64,000 nt of DNA. Origin: DATAVB01 sp036267955 (GTDB lineage Bacteria; Actinomycetota; Actinomycetes; Mycobacteriales; QHCD01). Below are positions 16,676 through 25,818 of this stretch, piece after piece. The stretch's first letter is position 1, and each line of letters opens with the position of its first letter. The stretch covers positions 1 to 64,000 of the forward strand of contig DATAVB010000147.1 of assembly GCA_036267955.1 (NCBI GenBank), written 5' to 3'. The position numbers were made by a program, and so were the translations under genes. The notes under the pieces are model-generated. The model did not search any database and had not been told where the DNA came from. It worked only from the letters and a program-made list of their open reading frames with translations.

Positions 16676-17290
16676 ATGCGAATCGAGATTGTGGTTTTCG
16701 ACGGCTTCGACGAGATCGACGCCCTGGGCCCGTTCGAGGTGCTCGACAGCGCGGCCCGGGCCGGCGCGCCGTTCGGGGTGGCCCTGGTCGGCGCCGACGG
16801 CCCGGCCGAGATCCGGGCCCAACACGGCCTGCGGATGATTGTCGAGGAAGGACTGGGCCGACCCGACGCGGTCATCGTGCCGGGCGGTGGGTGGCTCAAT
16901 CACGCACCGGAAGGCGCTTGGGCGCAGGCCCGGCGCGGCCAGCTGCCGCGCCGGTTGGCCGAGCTGGCCGGCACGGTGCGTTGGACGGCATCCGTCTGCA
17001 GCGGCGCCATGCTGCTGGCCGAGGCCGGACTGCTGCGCGGCCGACCCGCGACCACCAATCACAACCTGCTGACCGGGTTGGGCGAGACCGGGGCGATTGT
17101 GACGCCGCACCGGGTCGTCGACGACGGCGACATCGTCACCGCCGCCGGCCTGACCGCAGGGCTGGACCTCGGGCTCTGGTTGATCGAACGGGAGGTCGGT
17201 CCGGAGCTCGCCGCGACCGTCGCGGACAACATGGAATACCTGCCGCGCAACGATGTCTGGCGGCGTACGGAGCCGGCGTCGGTGGTCTAG
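16676..17290 (+). CDS. DJ-1/PfpI-family protein
   Basis: 204 residues, a single class-I glutamine-amidotransferase-like/DJ-1 domain. The nucleophile elbow is TASVCSGAMLLAEAGLL near residues 103-119, with TTNHNLLTGL after it and TAAGLTAGLDLGLWLIE near 150. Relatives include isonitrile hydratase-like (InhA) and ThiJ-like proteins; the reaction is not assigned. The ATG at 16676 (MRIEIVVFDGFDEIDALG) fits the family start better than an upstream in-frame ATG at 16634, which would overlap the divergent GlxA region. It is probably controlled by the adjacent GlxA-type regulator. Confidence 0.85.
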   Translation: MRIEIVVFDGFDEIDALGPFEVLDSAARAGAPFGVALVGADGPAEIRAQHGLRMIVEEGLGRPDAVIVPGGGWLNHAPEGAWAQARRGQLPRRLAELAGTVRWTASVCSGAMLLAEAGLLRGRPATTNHNLLTGLGETGAIVTPHRVVDDGDIVTAAGLTAGLDLGLWLIEREVGPELAATVADNMEYLPRNDVWRRTEPASVV

Positions 17291-17401
17291 CCGGCCCGGC
17301 GCTCTATCCACTGGAGCGGGCAGTGGGCAGTACGCTGCGGGCGCGGCGTCCGGCTGTGGGACGCTGGCCGCCGTCAGGGACAGCCCGCAGAAAGGCCCAT
17401 C

Positions 17402-18091
17402 GTGACCGCCTCCGCGCAATCCGCCGGCGCCAGGTATTTCCGGCTGCTGCACGACCTGCTGGACACGGTGGAGAAGACCGAGGCCGAGCCGATCGACGGG
17501 GCGGCCCGGCTGATCGCCGACGCCATCGCCACCGATCATCGGATCGTATTGCTGGGCACCGGGCATTCCTATGCACTTGCCCTGGAGCTGTGCGGACGGG
17601 CCGGCGGATTCACCGCGCTGGAAGCGATTCACGATGCGGCGCTGGCAATGTCCGAGGGCCTGTCGAAATCGACCGCGACCGAGCGGCTGGGCGGCTACGG
17701 AACGATCCTGATGGACGAGGCGGCGCTCGCGGCCGGCGACGTACTGCTCGTGATCAGCAATTCCGGGCGCAATGCCGTTCCGGTGCAGGCGCTGCTGGCG
17801 GCGCGGGAGCGCGGCGCCGGGACGATTGCCCTCACCAGCGTGGCGCATTCGCAGTCGATGCCGGCCCGGCCGCCGTCGCCGGGTCGGCTCTTCGAGGTGG
17901 CCGACGTCGTGCTCGACAATCACGGAACTCCCGGCGACGCGGGTATTACGGTCCCCGGCGCGGTCAATGCGCTCGGCCCGACCTCGACGGTGCTCGGTGC
18001 GGCGATCCTGCAGGCGGTCGCGTTGCGGGCCGCCGAGTTGTTGGTCGAGGCCGGCCACACTCCGGAGGTCTACCGCAGCGCCAACGTCTGA
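17402..18091 (+). CDS. SIS-domain phosphosugar-binding protein (UPF0309-like)
   Basis: 229 residues. A SIS (sugar isomerase) fold with GTGHSYALALELCGRAGG near 53-70, VISNSGRNAVPVQAL near 117-131 and ALTSVAHSQSMPARPPS near 142. It matches the stand-alone UPF0309 group that binds phosphorylated sugars, often encoded with amino-sugar or PTS genes, but no such neighbours are present. The GTG start at 17402 follows AGAAAGGCCC. It ends with YRSANV, slightly shorter than many homologues. A small P-loop kinase gene converges 21 bases downstream. Confidence 0.82.
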   Translation: MTASAQSAGARYFRLLHDLLDTVEKTEAEPIDGAARLIADAIATDHRIVLLGTGHSYALALELCGRAGGFTALEAIHDAALAMSEGLSKSTATERLGGYGTILMDEAALAAGDVLLVISNSGRNAVPVQALLAARERGAGTIALTSVAHSQSMPARPPSPGRLFEVADVVLDNHGTPGDAGITVPGAVNALGPTSTVLGAAILQAVALRAAELLVEAGHTPEVYRSANV

Positions 18092-18096
18092 GCCGC

Positions 18097-18127
18097 TAAA
18101 GCAGGCCGGGTGTTAAAGCAGGCCGGG
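18097..18127. repeat. Duplicated 14-mer at the convergent gene junction
   Basis: TAAAGCAGGCCGGG occurs at 18097-18110 and again at 18114-18127. The second copy encodes the last residues and stop of the kinase gene. It looks like a short local duplication next to the stop. Confidence 0.7.
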
Positions 18128-18760
18128 CAGGTCGCCGCGAATTACCCGGTCCGCGCGCGCAACACCTCCGCTGACGGTGCGGGCATTGGCCTCGTCGGAG
18201 CCTTCCACCCAGCGGCGGGCGGCGGGGCGGTTCTTGCCGAACTGCACATGTCGCTCGATCAATCGTTCGCGGCGCGGACCGCCGTCGAGGTCGATCCACC
18301 AGCATTCGTCGAGCTGCGGCCGGATGCCACGCCACAGGCCCTCGTCGTGCAACAGGTAATTTCCCTCGGTAATGACGAGGTTGATCTCGGGAAACACCGG
18401 AATGCTGCCCGCGATCGGCTGCTCGATGACCCGCTCGAACCCTGGTGCATAGACGATCTCGCCGGACGGCTCACGGAGCCGGCGCAGCAGGGCGACGAAG
18501 CCACCGGCGTCGAACGTGTCCGGCGCACCCTTGTATTCAGCGCGCCCCAGCCGGCGCAATTCGACGTCGGCCAGGTGATAACCGTCCATCGGGACCACCA
18601 TCGCCCGCGGCCCGACGTGTTCGGCCAGATATACCGCGAGGGTGCTCTTTCCCGCCCCCGGCGGGCCGGCGATACCCAGAATGCGGCGCGGCCCGTCCGC
18701 GAGGTCCGTCGCCCGCCGGACCAGGGCCTGCAGTTCGGTGCCGGATTCGGACTCAGACAA
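18113..18760 (-). CDS. P-loop nucleoside/sugar kinase family protein (FrcK/uridine kinase-like)
   Basis: 215 residues. Walker A is GPPGAGKST near residues 33-41. MDGYHLADVELRRLG near 60 is the uridine kinase/pantothenate kinase-like substrate segment, EGNYLL near 132 is the family motif, and ERHVQFGKNRPAARRWVEGSDEANA near 170 is the lid region seen in fructose-transport-associated kinases (FrcK). The substrate is uncertain. Its ATG overlaps the stop of the upstream serine hydrolase gene by 8 bases, so the two are one operon. Confidence 0.83.
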   Translation of the reverse strand: MSESESGTELQALVRRATDLADGPRRILGIAGPPGAGKSTLAVYLAEHVGPRAMVVPMDGYHLADVELRRLGRAEYKGAPDTFDAGGFVALLRRLREPSGEIVYAPGFERVIEQPIAGSIPVFPEINLVITEGNYLLHDEGLWRGIRPQLDECWWIDLDGGPRRERLIERHVQFGKNRPAARRWVEGSDEANARTVSGGVARADRVIRGDLPGLL

Positions 18761-20141
18761 TGCTGATCCGGTCGCGGTCGGCCATGGTGCGCCGGAAATC
18801 CTCGATGGGATAGAACGTCATGCCACCGGCGCCCCGGATCGACCGTACGGTGTCGCCGTCGAAGTTGTACGCGATCGTCTCGCCCGGCGCGGAATAGCCG
18901 GGTGATGCGGTAATGCGCAGTACCGCGTCGCTCTCGACGGCGAATTCGAGCGGATTGTCGGCGGGATCGGCCTGGCCGGGCCGAATTCCCAGCAGCTGCC
19001 CACCGATGGCGGTGATGTCCAGGACGCTCCACAGATTGGCGAAACGGCCGCAGAACCGCCCGACATCAGGCAACTCGGGTTTCGTCGGATCGATGAGGTT
19101 GAGGAGTTTCACGATCCCGGCGGCCAACTCCTGAGCCGGACCGTCGATCGCATTGGTGAGTACGGATACGGCAAGCCGTGCCTCGGGGTCCAGCATTGTC
19201 CGGGTCGAATGGCCCGGATATCCGCCGCCGTGGCCCACCACCCGCCGGTCCCCTACCTCTTCAACGGAAAGGCCCAAACCGTAGGAGTTGTCTCCACCGA
19301 TGACCTTCCACTCCTCGTGCTGCATCAGCCGTTTCGAGGCGTCGGTGAGCAGCCTGTCGTCGCCGCGGAAATGTGCCGCGGCGTACCGGCACATATCACT
19401 GGCCGTGCTGCTGAAGCCGGTGGCCGCGGACATGGCCCGGGTGTCGACGTGGTCGATCGGTACGCGGTGCTGCTGGTAGGCGAGCGAGGTGTACCCGTTG
19501 GCGTAATCGCCGAGCCGTGCCTTATCGAGCTCCGGAGCGGTGTCGGCCAGCCCCAACCGGTCGACGATGTTTCTGCTGACATAGTCGTTGTACGGCAACC
19601 CGGATGCCGCGGCGATGACGAGGCCGAGCAGCGAATAGCCGATATTCGAATACTTGAAACGCTCGTTCGGCTCGAGCACCGCATTCGCGTCGGTCGCGAG
19701 GCCGCGCAATTCCACCTCGTCCGGAAACGGGCGGGCCAATTGCCAGAAATCGCTCTCGTCGCCGTCCCGGACCACACCGCCGGCATGTCCGAGCACTTCG
19801 CGCACAGTGACCCGGGCCAGTTTCGGCGAGCTGTCGGCGATCCACGGAAGGTGCACGCGCAGCGGGTCATCCAGGCGCAGCTGACCGGATTCGGCCAGCT
19901 GCAGCACGGCCGTCGCGGTGAAGGTCTTGGAATGCGACGCGATCCGGAAGAGATGCCCCGGCGTCAGCGCCGTTCCCGCGGCCATGTCGGCATGCCCGTG
20001 CGCCGTGTCGAGGACGACCTCGTCGTCGACCAGGACGGCCGCCTGGACGCCCGGGGCGCGTAAATAGGTCTGCCGGAAAGCCAACCAGGAATCGATATAT
20101 GCCGTCGCGGAGCGGACCGCGTCCTTGGAGAGTTCAGTCAC
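18753..20141 (-). CDS. Serine hydrolase, beta-lactamase/DD-peptidase-like
   Basis: 462 residues from the GTG at 20141. The catalytic SHSKT motif (Ser-x-x-Lys) is near residue 69, the YSN motif (KYSNIGYSLLG) near 162, and HGG (VVGHGGGYPGHS) near 300, followed by a C-terminal beta-barrel-like extension of about 130 residues. This is the class C beta-lactamase/esterase superfamily. No signal peptide is evident from this start; longer in-frame starts exist up to 20249 but lack coding character. It precedes and overlaps the small kinase gene. Confidence 0.85.
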   Translation of the reverse strand: MTELSKDAVRSATAYIDSWLAFRQTYLRAPGVQAAVLVDDEVVLDTAHGHADMAAGTALTPGHLFRIASHSKTFTATAVLQLAESGQLRLDDPLRVHLPWIADSSPKLARVTVREVLGHAGGVVRDGDESDFWQLARPFPDEVELRGLATDANAVLEPNERFKYSNIGYSLLGLVIAAASGLPYNDYVSRNIVDRLGLADTAPELDKARLGDYANGYTSLAYQQHRVPIDHVDTRAMSAATGFSSTASDMCRYAAAHFRGDDRLLTDASKRLMQHEEWKVIGGDNSYGLGLSVEEVGDRRVVGHGGGYPGHSTRTMLDPEARLAVSVLTNAIDGPAQELAAGIVKLLNLIDPTKPELPDVGRFCGRFANLWSVLDITAIGGQLLGIRPGQADPADNPLEFAVESDAVLRITASPGYSAPGETIAYNFDGDTVRSIRGAGGMTFYPIEDFRRTMADRDRISIV

Positions 20142-20217
20142 CCGCTGACCATACCTGTCGGCCTGGGAGCCGGCTCGCGGTCGGACAACATCGGCCGCGA
20201 CCGGCCCTGAGCCAGGA

Positions 20218-21177
20218 TCAGCCGACGTCGAGCCGGGCTGCAGTCTCATCGTCCAGCTTCACGTCCAACGCGCCGAGCGCCTCGTCAAGCTGTTCCACTG
20301 TGGACGCTCCGAAGACCGGAATGACGGTCGGCTGGTGCCGCAGGAGCCAGGCCAGGGCCACCTGGTTCGGGGTCGCGTCCAGGTCTGCCGAGACCTCCCG
20401 GAGCACCTGATAACGCGCCTGCGCGCTGGGATGCGCATATCCGCGATGCGCCGGCAATGGCCGCTCCGCCCGGCCGTAGGAGCCGGACAGCAGCGGGCTG
20501 TAGGCGATCAGCGTGACCTCTTCGTGGACGGTGAGGTAGTCGAGCATCTCCGGATCCGCGACCGGAGCCCGGCCCGCGACCGCCCGCGGCCAGAGGTACG
20601 TGTACTCCTGCTGGATCGCGCTGTAGGCCGGCACACCGAGTGCCGCCGCGGCGTTGCGAGCCTGTTCCAGCCGCCAGGTCGCGTGGTTGGAACACCCGAC
20701 CGACGCGACCGTACCGTCGTTGACGAGACCGCCCATCGCGCCGACCGTCTCCTCGATGGGTGTGGCCCGGTCGTCGATGTGCGCGTAATACAGATCGATC
20801 CGGTCGATCTGCAACCGACGCAGGCTGTCCCCGACGGCTCGCCGGATGGTGGGGGCGGCGAGGCCCTCGAAATTCTCCGGGCTCGGATCACCGGGGACGG
20901 TGGTTTTCGCTCCGCATTTCGTGGAGATGACCAGCTGGTCGCGATTTCCCCGGTCGGCCATCCACGATCCCAACAGCGTCTCGCTTTCGCCGCCGTCCCG
21001 GACCCACTGGTTGTAGTTGTCGGCGGTGTCGATGAAGGTCCCGCCCGCCTCGACGAAGCGATCCAGGATCGCCTCCGAGGTCGCCCGGTCCACCTTGGTG
21101 CCGAACCACATCGCGCCGAGGCACAGGGCGCTGACCGTCCGCCGGCCGTCATCGGATCCAATTATGCGCTGCTGCAT
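20218..21177 (-). CDS. Aldo/keto reductase
   Basis: 319 residues, (beta/alpha)8 NADPH-dependent oxidoreductase. The catalytic tetrad is recognisable: Asp in FIDTADNYNQW (Asp and Tyr, residues about 50-55), Lys in VISTKCG (about 88) and His in LYYAHIDD (about 130). SVGCSNH near 158 and PVFGAST near 280 complete the cofactor site. It probably reduces sugar aldehydes or ketones. AGGAGCGG lies 5 bases before the ATG. It is divergent from the DeoR regulator of the sugar-alcohol locus across 244 bases and may belong to that regulon. Confidence 0.9.
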   Translation of the reverse strand: MQQRIIGSDDGRRTVSALCLGAMWFGTKVDRATSEAILDRFVEAGGTFIDTADNYNQWVRDGGESETLLGSWMADRGNRDQLVISTKCGAKTTVPGDPSPENFEGLAAPTIRRAVGDSLRRLQIDRIDLYYAHIDDRATPIEETVGAMGGLVNDGTVASVGCSNHATWRLEQARNAAAALGVPAYSAIQQEYTYLWPRAVAGRAPVADPEMLDYLTVHEEVTLIAYSPLLSGSYGRAERPLPAHRGYAHPSAQARYQVLREVSADLDATPNQVALAWLLRHQPTVIPVFGASTVEQLDEALGALDVKLDDETAARLDVG

Positions 21178-21421
21178 TTTGCCGCTCCTGTAGGTATTTT
21201 GGCTTCACCGACGACCCTAGGTCGGCGCCCGCCCGCGGAGCCGACCAATCGCGCACCGTTCGGCCAGACCAATCCGCCCTAACCGCGCATGGCTCGCAGG
21301 AGCACCGGTGCGGCGACCAGCAGGGCGATGCCGCGGACCACACCGGCTACCGGATACGGCGCCGGGCTCCGCGAGCAGACACCGCGACAATCGCCGGCCG
21401 GCGGCACGTAGCCTGGGCGCC

Positions 21422-22225
21422 ATGGCTGATCTGACCTCCGTCCCGGATCCGGGCCGCGAAGGGCCGCTGGAGCGCCGGGAACGGATCCGCCGGCAGATCC
21501 TGGCCGACGGCTACGCGCGACTCGACGACCTGGCGAAGTCGTATGGCGTCAGCGTGATGACCGTGCACCGCGACGTGGACGCCCTGGTCTCGGAGGGCTG
21601 GCTGACCAAGCTGCGGGGTGGCGCCACCGCCAACCCATCCGCCCTGCTGCGGGCCAGCGTTCGGGACCGGTCCTCCGCGATGCGCCGGGAAAAGGCGGCT
21701 ATAGCCCGGACCGCCGCCGGCCACCTGCGCCGCGGGCAGACGGTCTTCCTCGACGACAGCACCACCGCGATGGGCCTCATCCCGTACCTGAGCGAGCATG
21801 TGCCGATTACCGTGGCCACCAATTTCCTGACCGCCGCCGACCGGGTCAAGGACCTCGCCGGCGTCGACCTGCTCGTGCTCGGCGGCCACTACCAGCGGGT
21901 GCAGAACGCCTGCTACGGCGTCGCGACGGTCGAGGCGATCGCCCAGCTGCACGCCGACGTGCTCTTCATGTCAACGACCGCCGTGGTGAACGGCGCCTGC
22001 TACCACCGGTCCGAGGCGACCCTGATGGCGCGGCGGGCGATGCTGTCGCACGCCGCACAGAGCGTTCTGATGGTCGATCACGCCAAGTTCGGCCGGCCGG
22101 CGCCTCATCTGCTCGGCCCACTCGACGGATTTGACCTGCTCATCACCGATGCGGATGTCGACCCGAACGATCTCGCCGAGGCCCGTCAGCACGCCGTCGA
22201 CATCGAGATCGCCCCGCTGGCCTGA
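21422..22225 (+). CDS. DeoR-family transcriptional regulator
   Basis: 267 residues. The N-terminal DeoR winged helix reads RRERIRRQILADGYARLDDLAKSYGVSVMTVHRDVDAL, about residues 18-55, followed by the LRGGAT hinge. The C-terminal effector domain has the DeoR sensor features FLDDSTTAMGLIPYL, VATNFL and VLMVDHAKFG, which bind sugar phosphates. The ATG at 21422 gives the family start. It lies 49 bases upstream of the GlpD-like gene in the same direction and is the obvious repressor for this sugar-alcohol locus. The 22226-22274 spacer contains ATCAAACATCAC, a DeoR-like half-site word. Confidence 0.92.
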   Translation: MADLTSVPDPGREGPLERRERIRRQILADGYARLDDLAKSYGVSVMTVHRDVDALVSEGWLTKLRGGATANPSALLRASVRDRSSAMRREKAAIARTAAGHLRRGQTVFLDDSTTAMGLIPYLSEHVPITVATNFLTAADRVKDLAGVDLLVLGGHYQRVQNACYGVATVEAIAQLHADVLFMSTTAVVNGACYHRSEATLMARRAMLSHAAQSVLMVDHAKFGRPAPHLLGPLDGFDLLITDADVDPNDLAEARQHAVDIEIAPLA

Positions 22226-22274
22226 TCACCACAACCGCTGCGAGATCAAACATCACCCGTGTGACAATTGGCCT

Positions 22275-23921
22275 ATGCCTGGCGATGACCCATCGGTGCT
22301 CAACCTCGCACAACGGCGCCGGTCGTTGTCCGCCGCGACCTCCGGGGTCCACGACGTCGTGGTGATCGGAGCGGGCGCGACGGGCGCCGGGGCCGCGCTC
22401 GACGCGGTCGGTCGCGGGCTGTCGGTCGTCCTCGTCGATGCCGGCGACCTCGCCGCCGGCACGTCGTCGCGATCGGGCAAGACGTTGCACGGCGGGCTGC
22501 GGTATCTCGAGCAGTTGAACTTCCGGCTGGTCAACGCGGCGCTGCATGAGCGCAATCTGTTGGTCACCACGCTCAGCCCCTACCTCGCCCGGCCTGAGCC
22601 GTACACCTATCCGTTGACCCACCACTGGGAGCGGCCCTACATAGGCGCCGGGATCGCGCTGTACGACGTCATGACGCTGACCCGCAAGGGAGTGCCGCAC
22701 CACCGGCACTTCACCCGCAAGGGCGTCCTGGCCGAAGCGCCGGCGCTCGACCCAGCGAAGGTCGTGGGCGGAATCCGTTACTACGACGTGCAGATCGACG
22801 ATGCCCGGCACGCCATGCTGCTGGCCCGCACCGCCGCCGGGCTCGGTGCGCAGGTCATCAGCCGGGCCCGCGTGATAGATATCCCAAGCAACGCCGGCCG
22901 GGTCGGCGGGGTCGTCGTCGAGGACCTGCGGACCGGCACCAGGCACGAGATAAGAGCCCGCAGTGTGATCAATGCGGCCGGGATCTGGTCGGCCGAGATC
23001 CAGAAACTCGCCGGCCGGCCGACCTTCCGGGTCCAGCCGGCGAAGGGCGTGCACGTCGTGCTGCCGCTCAGTGCGCTGGATTCCCGGACCACGCTGTTTG
23101 CGCGGGCCGAGGACTCGGTCATCATCATCCGCCGGTGGGGCGACTACTGGCTGCTCGGCACCACCGACACCCCGTACGACGGCGACTATTCCGCGCCGCG
23201 GGTGGAGCGCGCGGAGATCGACTACCTGCTCCGCAACATCAACCGGTACCTGCGCACCAAGATCCGCCGCGAGGACATCGTCGGGGCCTTCGCCGGGCTG
23301 CGTCCGTTGCTCGCGCCGATGGACGACGACCCGTCGGCGACCTCGGCGCTGTCCCGCGACCACTCGGTGATTCCCGGCCCGGCCGGCCTGGTCACCATCG
23401 TCGGCGGCAAGTACACGACGTACCGGCCCATGGCCGCCGACGCGATCGACGCCGCCGGCCGGTTCCTGGACGGCGACCTGGTCGGCACAGGGTCCGAGAC
23501 GCAGCCGGTCCTCGGCTCCGCCGGCTGGACCGAAATCCTGCAGCGAGCGCCGGCCATCGCCGAGCTGTACGGGCTGGACGTGCGAGAGGTCCAGCGGCTG
23601 GTGCACCGGTACGGGGCGCTGACCGAGGAGGTGCTCGCCCCAGCGGCCGCCGACCCGCGGCTGGCCCGGCCGCTGCCCGGAGCCCCGGCCTACCTGGCCG
23701 CCGAATACCGCTACGCCGTCACCCACGAGGGCGCGCTCACCCTCGACGACGTGCTGTGGCACCGCACCCACGTGTCCTTCGAAACCTCGGACGGCGGTGC
23801 CGAGGCGGCGCCGCATGTCGCGACTCTCATCGCGACCGAACTCGGCTGGGACGAGGCGGAACAGGCCGCCGAGGTGAAGCGGTACCGGGAGTGGATCCGG
23901 CTGGAACGCGCCGCGCTGTAA
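22275..23921 (+). CDS. FAD-dependent glycerol-3-phosphate dehydrogenase-like enzyme (GlpD/EryB-like)
   Basis: 548 residues. The FAD dinucleotide loop is VVIGAGATGAGAALDA (about 29-44), followed by the GlpD signature SSRSGKTLHGGLRYLEQLN (about 71-90), the substrate-domain segments FAGLRPLL and GGKYTTYR, and the C-terminal DAO domain. Classic members oxidise sn-glycerol 3-phosphate to dihydroxyacetone phosphate and pass electrons to quinone at the membrane. In Brucella the homologue EryB oxidises erythritol phosphate. The surrounding RpiB- and DhaK-like genes make a four-carbon polyol phosphate as likely as glycerol 3-phosphate. It converges on the FGGY kinase gene with 5 bases between. Confidence 0.9.
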   Translation: MPGDDPSVLNLAQRRRSLSAATSGVHDVVVIGAGATGAGAALDAVGRGLSVVLVDAGDLAAGTSSRSGKTLHGGLRYLEQLNFRLVNAALHERNLLVTTLSPYLARPEPYTYPLTHHWERPYIGAGIALYDVMTLTRKGVPHHRHFTRKGVLAEAPALDPAKVVGGIRYYDVQIDDARHAMLLARTAAGLGAQVISRARVIDIPSNAGRVGGVVVEDLRTGTRHEIRARSVINAAGIWSAEIQKLAGRPTFRVQPAKGVHVVLPLSALDSRTTLFARAEDSVIIIRRWGDYWLLGTTDTPYDGDYSAPRVERAEIDYLLRNINRYLRTKIRREDIVGAFAGLRPLLAPMDDDPSATSALSRDHSVIPGPAGLVTIVGGKYTTYRPMAADAIDAAGRFLDGDLVGTGSETQPVLGSAGWTEILQRAPAIAELYGLDVREVQRLVHRYGALTEEVLAPAAADPRLARPLPGAPAYLAAEYRYAVTHEGALTLDDVLWHRTHVSFETSDGGAEAAPHVATLIATELGWDEAEQAAEVKRYREWIRLERAAL

Positions 23922-23926
23922 GGGGT

Positions 23927-25348
23927 TCAGCGGGGCCAGAGCGCGCGGGCGGCGCTCTGCCGGCGCAGGTAGTGCTGATAGCCGGCGGCGTAGAACTGGA
24001 CGTCGGCGGGCTCCGGGTCGATCACCTGCTCCGGCCGGGTCCAGGCCGGGACGTCGATCTCCCGGCCGGTCGCTCGCAGCGCGGACATCACGGCTCCGCG
24101 GGCCCCCACCTCCGGACTGCGGGCAATCTCCAGCGGCCGCCCCAGCACGCTCGCGAACACCCGCAGCCACGGCAGCGACCGGGTCCCGCCCCCACAGACG
24201 ACCAGTCGGCCGGTCAGACCGGCCGCGTCGAGGCACTGGCGGGCGGCATAACCGAGTGCCTCGCACAGCGCCCGCACCAGATCCTCGCGGGTCGTGGTCA
24301 GGGCGAGCCCGTCGAATTGGCCGCGGGCAGCCGGATCGACGAACGGCGCCCGCTCCCCCGAAGGCGCGAGGTACGGCAGCGCACTCACGCCATTGGCACC
24401 GGGTGTGGTCGCCGCCAGCGCGTCGCCGATCTGGTCGTGCCGCAACCCGAGCAGCCCCAGCGTCCAGTCCAGCGACGCGGTGCCGACCATCGCGGCCATC
24501 ACCCGGACCCACCGGTCCGGCTCGGTGGTCGCCAGGTGCATGCCGGCCGGCTCGCCGCCGGTGTCGATCCGGTCGACCAGGACCTGGGACGACAACGTCG
24601 TACCGATCGTCAGCAACCCGTCGCCGAGCTCGCGCACCCCGCCGCCGGCGGAGCAGGACGGCATGTCGAATGGGCCGGACACCACCGGGGTGCCGGCGGC
24701 CGGCCCCGGACCGCCCCGCAGTTCACCGATCGGCAGCGGCACCACGACCGGGGCGAGCAGCCCGGCGCGGTGCTCCAACCCGCAGAGCCGCAAGGCTTCC
24801 GCGGCGTACTCGCCGTGGCCGTCGCCGAACGGGACCGAGGCGTCGGACGAGTCGGTGGCCCGCACCCCGGTCAGCCGCTGGAAGATCATGTCCTTGCAGT
24901 ACGCCGCGGTGCTCGACCGGTCGAGCTCATCGGGGGCGTGCTCCTGCAGCCAGTGCAGGATCGGCGCCTGCGCACCGGGAAACAGCGCATTGCCGCTGAT
25001 CGCGTATATCGCGTCGGTGACCCCGGCGCGTTCCCAGTCGCGCAGGACCCCGGCGGCCCGGCCGTCGAGCCAGGAGATCGCCGGCCGGGTCGGTTGCCCG
25101 GCCGCGTCGAGCAGCCAGCAGCCGTCGCCCTGCCCGGTGATCGCGACCAGTTCGACGTCGGCTGCGGGCACCTGCCCGAGGATGTCCCGGACCGCGGCGT
25201 AGACCAGTTCCGGATCCTGCTCGACGTGCCCGGGCGCCGGGTGGTGCAGCGGTACGGGACGGGACGCCGTGGCGACGATATCGCCGTCGGCGGTGAACAA
25301 CGCCAGCTTGGCGACCGAGGTCCCGACGTCGATGCCGAGGTATCTCAA
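23927..25348 (-). CDS. FGGY-family carbohydrate kinase
   Basis: 473 residues. The N-terminal actin-like domain begins LRYLGIDVGTSVAKLALF with the DxGT phosphate loop, then ITGQGDGCWLLD and SWLDGRA. The C-terminal domain has LTIGTTLSSQVL and the adenosine motif VCGGGTRSLPWLRVFASVLGRPLEI. FGGY enzymes phosphorylate sugars or polyols (xylulose, glycerol, erythritol). The TTG at 25348 is chosen because it overlaps the isomerase stop (TTGA) and coincides with the family's N-terminus. It is the fourth gene of the leftward operon after HAD, DhaKL and RpiB. Beside a GlpD/EryB-like dehydrogenase it may be an EryA-like kinase, but specificity is unproven. Confidence 0.88.
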   Translation of the reverse strand: MRYLGIDVGTSVAKLALFTADGDIVATASRPVPLHHPAPGHVEQDPELVYAAVRDILGQVPAADVELVAITGQGDGCWLLDAAGQPTRPAISWLDGRAAGVLRDWERAGVTDAIYAISGNALFPGAQAPILHWLQEHAPDELDRSSTAAYCKDMIFQRLTGVRATDSSDASVPFGDGHGEYAAEALRLCGLEHRAGLLAPVVVPLPIGELRGGPGPAAGTPVVSGPFDMPSCSAGGGVRELGDGLLTIGTTLSSQVLVDRIDTGGEPAGMHLATTEPDRWVRVMAAMVGTASLDWTLGLLGLRHDQIGDALAATTPGANGVSALPYLAPSGERAPFVDPAARGQFDGLALTTTREDLVRALCEALGYAARQCLDAAGLTGRLVVCGGGTRSLPWLRVFASVLGRPLEIARSPEVGARGAVMSALRATGREIDVPAWTRPEQVIDPEPADVQFYAAGYQHYLRRQSAARALWPR

Positions 25349-25818
25349 GCGTGGTTGCTTTCGTACTCGGTGATCACCGCGACCTTCTGCGCGGAGGCGG
25401 AACGTTCGTCGAAGACGTAGCCGAGCCATTCCCGGACCAGTCTGCGGGCCAGCTCGATACCGACCACCCGCTCGCCCATGGTCAGCACCTGGCAGTTGTT
25501 CGAGAGCACGGACCGCTCCGCGGAGAACGCGTCATGTGCGGTGGTGGCCCGGATGCCGGCCACCTTGTTGGCGCTGATCGCCATGCCGATGCCGGTCCCG
25601 CAGATCAGCACGCCGCGGTCGGCGTCCCCGGCCGCGATGCGCTCCCCCGCGGCCAGGCCGATCTCCGAATACGGGGCGGCGGTGTCGTCGGGATGCACGC
25701 CGAGGTCGTGCACCGACTCCACCCGTGGGTCGGCCAGCAGGTCTGCCTTGATCTGCTCTTTGTACGAAAGACCGGCGTCGTCGCTGCCGATCACCAGTCG
25801 CCAACGTGGCTCGGTCAT
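25345..25818 (-). CDS. RpiB/LacAB-family sugar-phosphate isomerase (DerI/EryI-like)
   Basis: 157 residues. GSDDAGLSYKEQIKADL at 11-27 and the catalytic CGTGIGMAISANKVAGIRA (about 72-90) define the RpiB family. TAHDAFSAERSVLSNNCQVLTMGERVVG resembles the EryI/DerI type, which converts D-erythrulose 4-phosphate to D-erythrose 4-phosphate in erythritol and threitol catabolism, more than housekeeping ribose isomerases. It overlaps the DhaKL gene upstream (ATGA) and the FGGY kinase downstream (TTGA). The context supports a tetrulose-phosphate substrate; the assignment is by family resemblance. Confidence 0.85.
   Translation of the reverse strand: MTEPRWRLVIGSDDAGLSYKEQIKADLLADPRVESVHDLGVHPDDTAAPYSEIGLAAGERIAAGDADRGVLICGTGIGMAISANKVAGIRATTAHDAFSAERSVLSNNCQVLTMGERVVGIELARRLVREWLGYVFDERSASAQKVAVITEYESNHA

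Noticed and set aside
16145..18058. 637-codon minus-strand frame
   Set aside because: Overlaps the DJ-1 and SIS genes on the other strand; no recognisable domain.
22143..24512. Long open frame on the minus strand (789 codons) opposite the GlpD-like gene
   Set aside because: Arg/Pro/Gly/Ala-rich translation with no family motif, fully shadowed by the GlpD-like and FGGY genes; a by-product of high GC.
23135..25420. 761-codon open frame on the plus strand across the FGGY kinase region
   Set aside because: Antisense to a well-defined FGGY kinase; its composition and codon pattern are non-coding.
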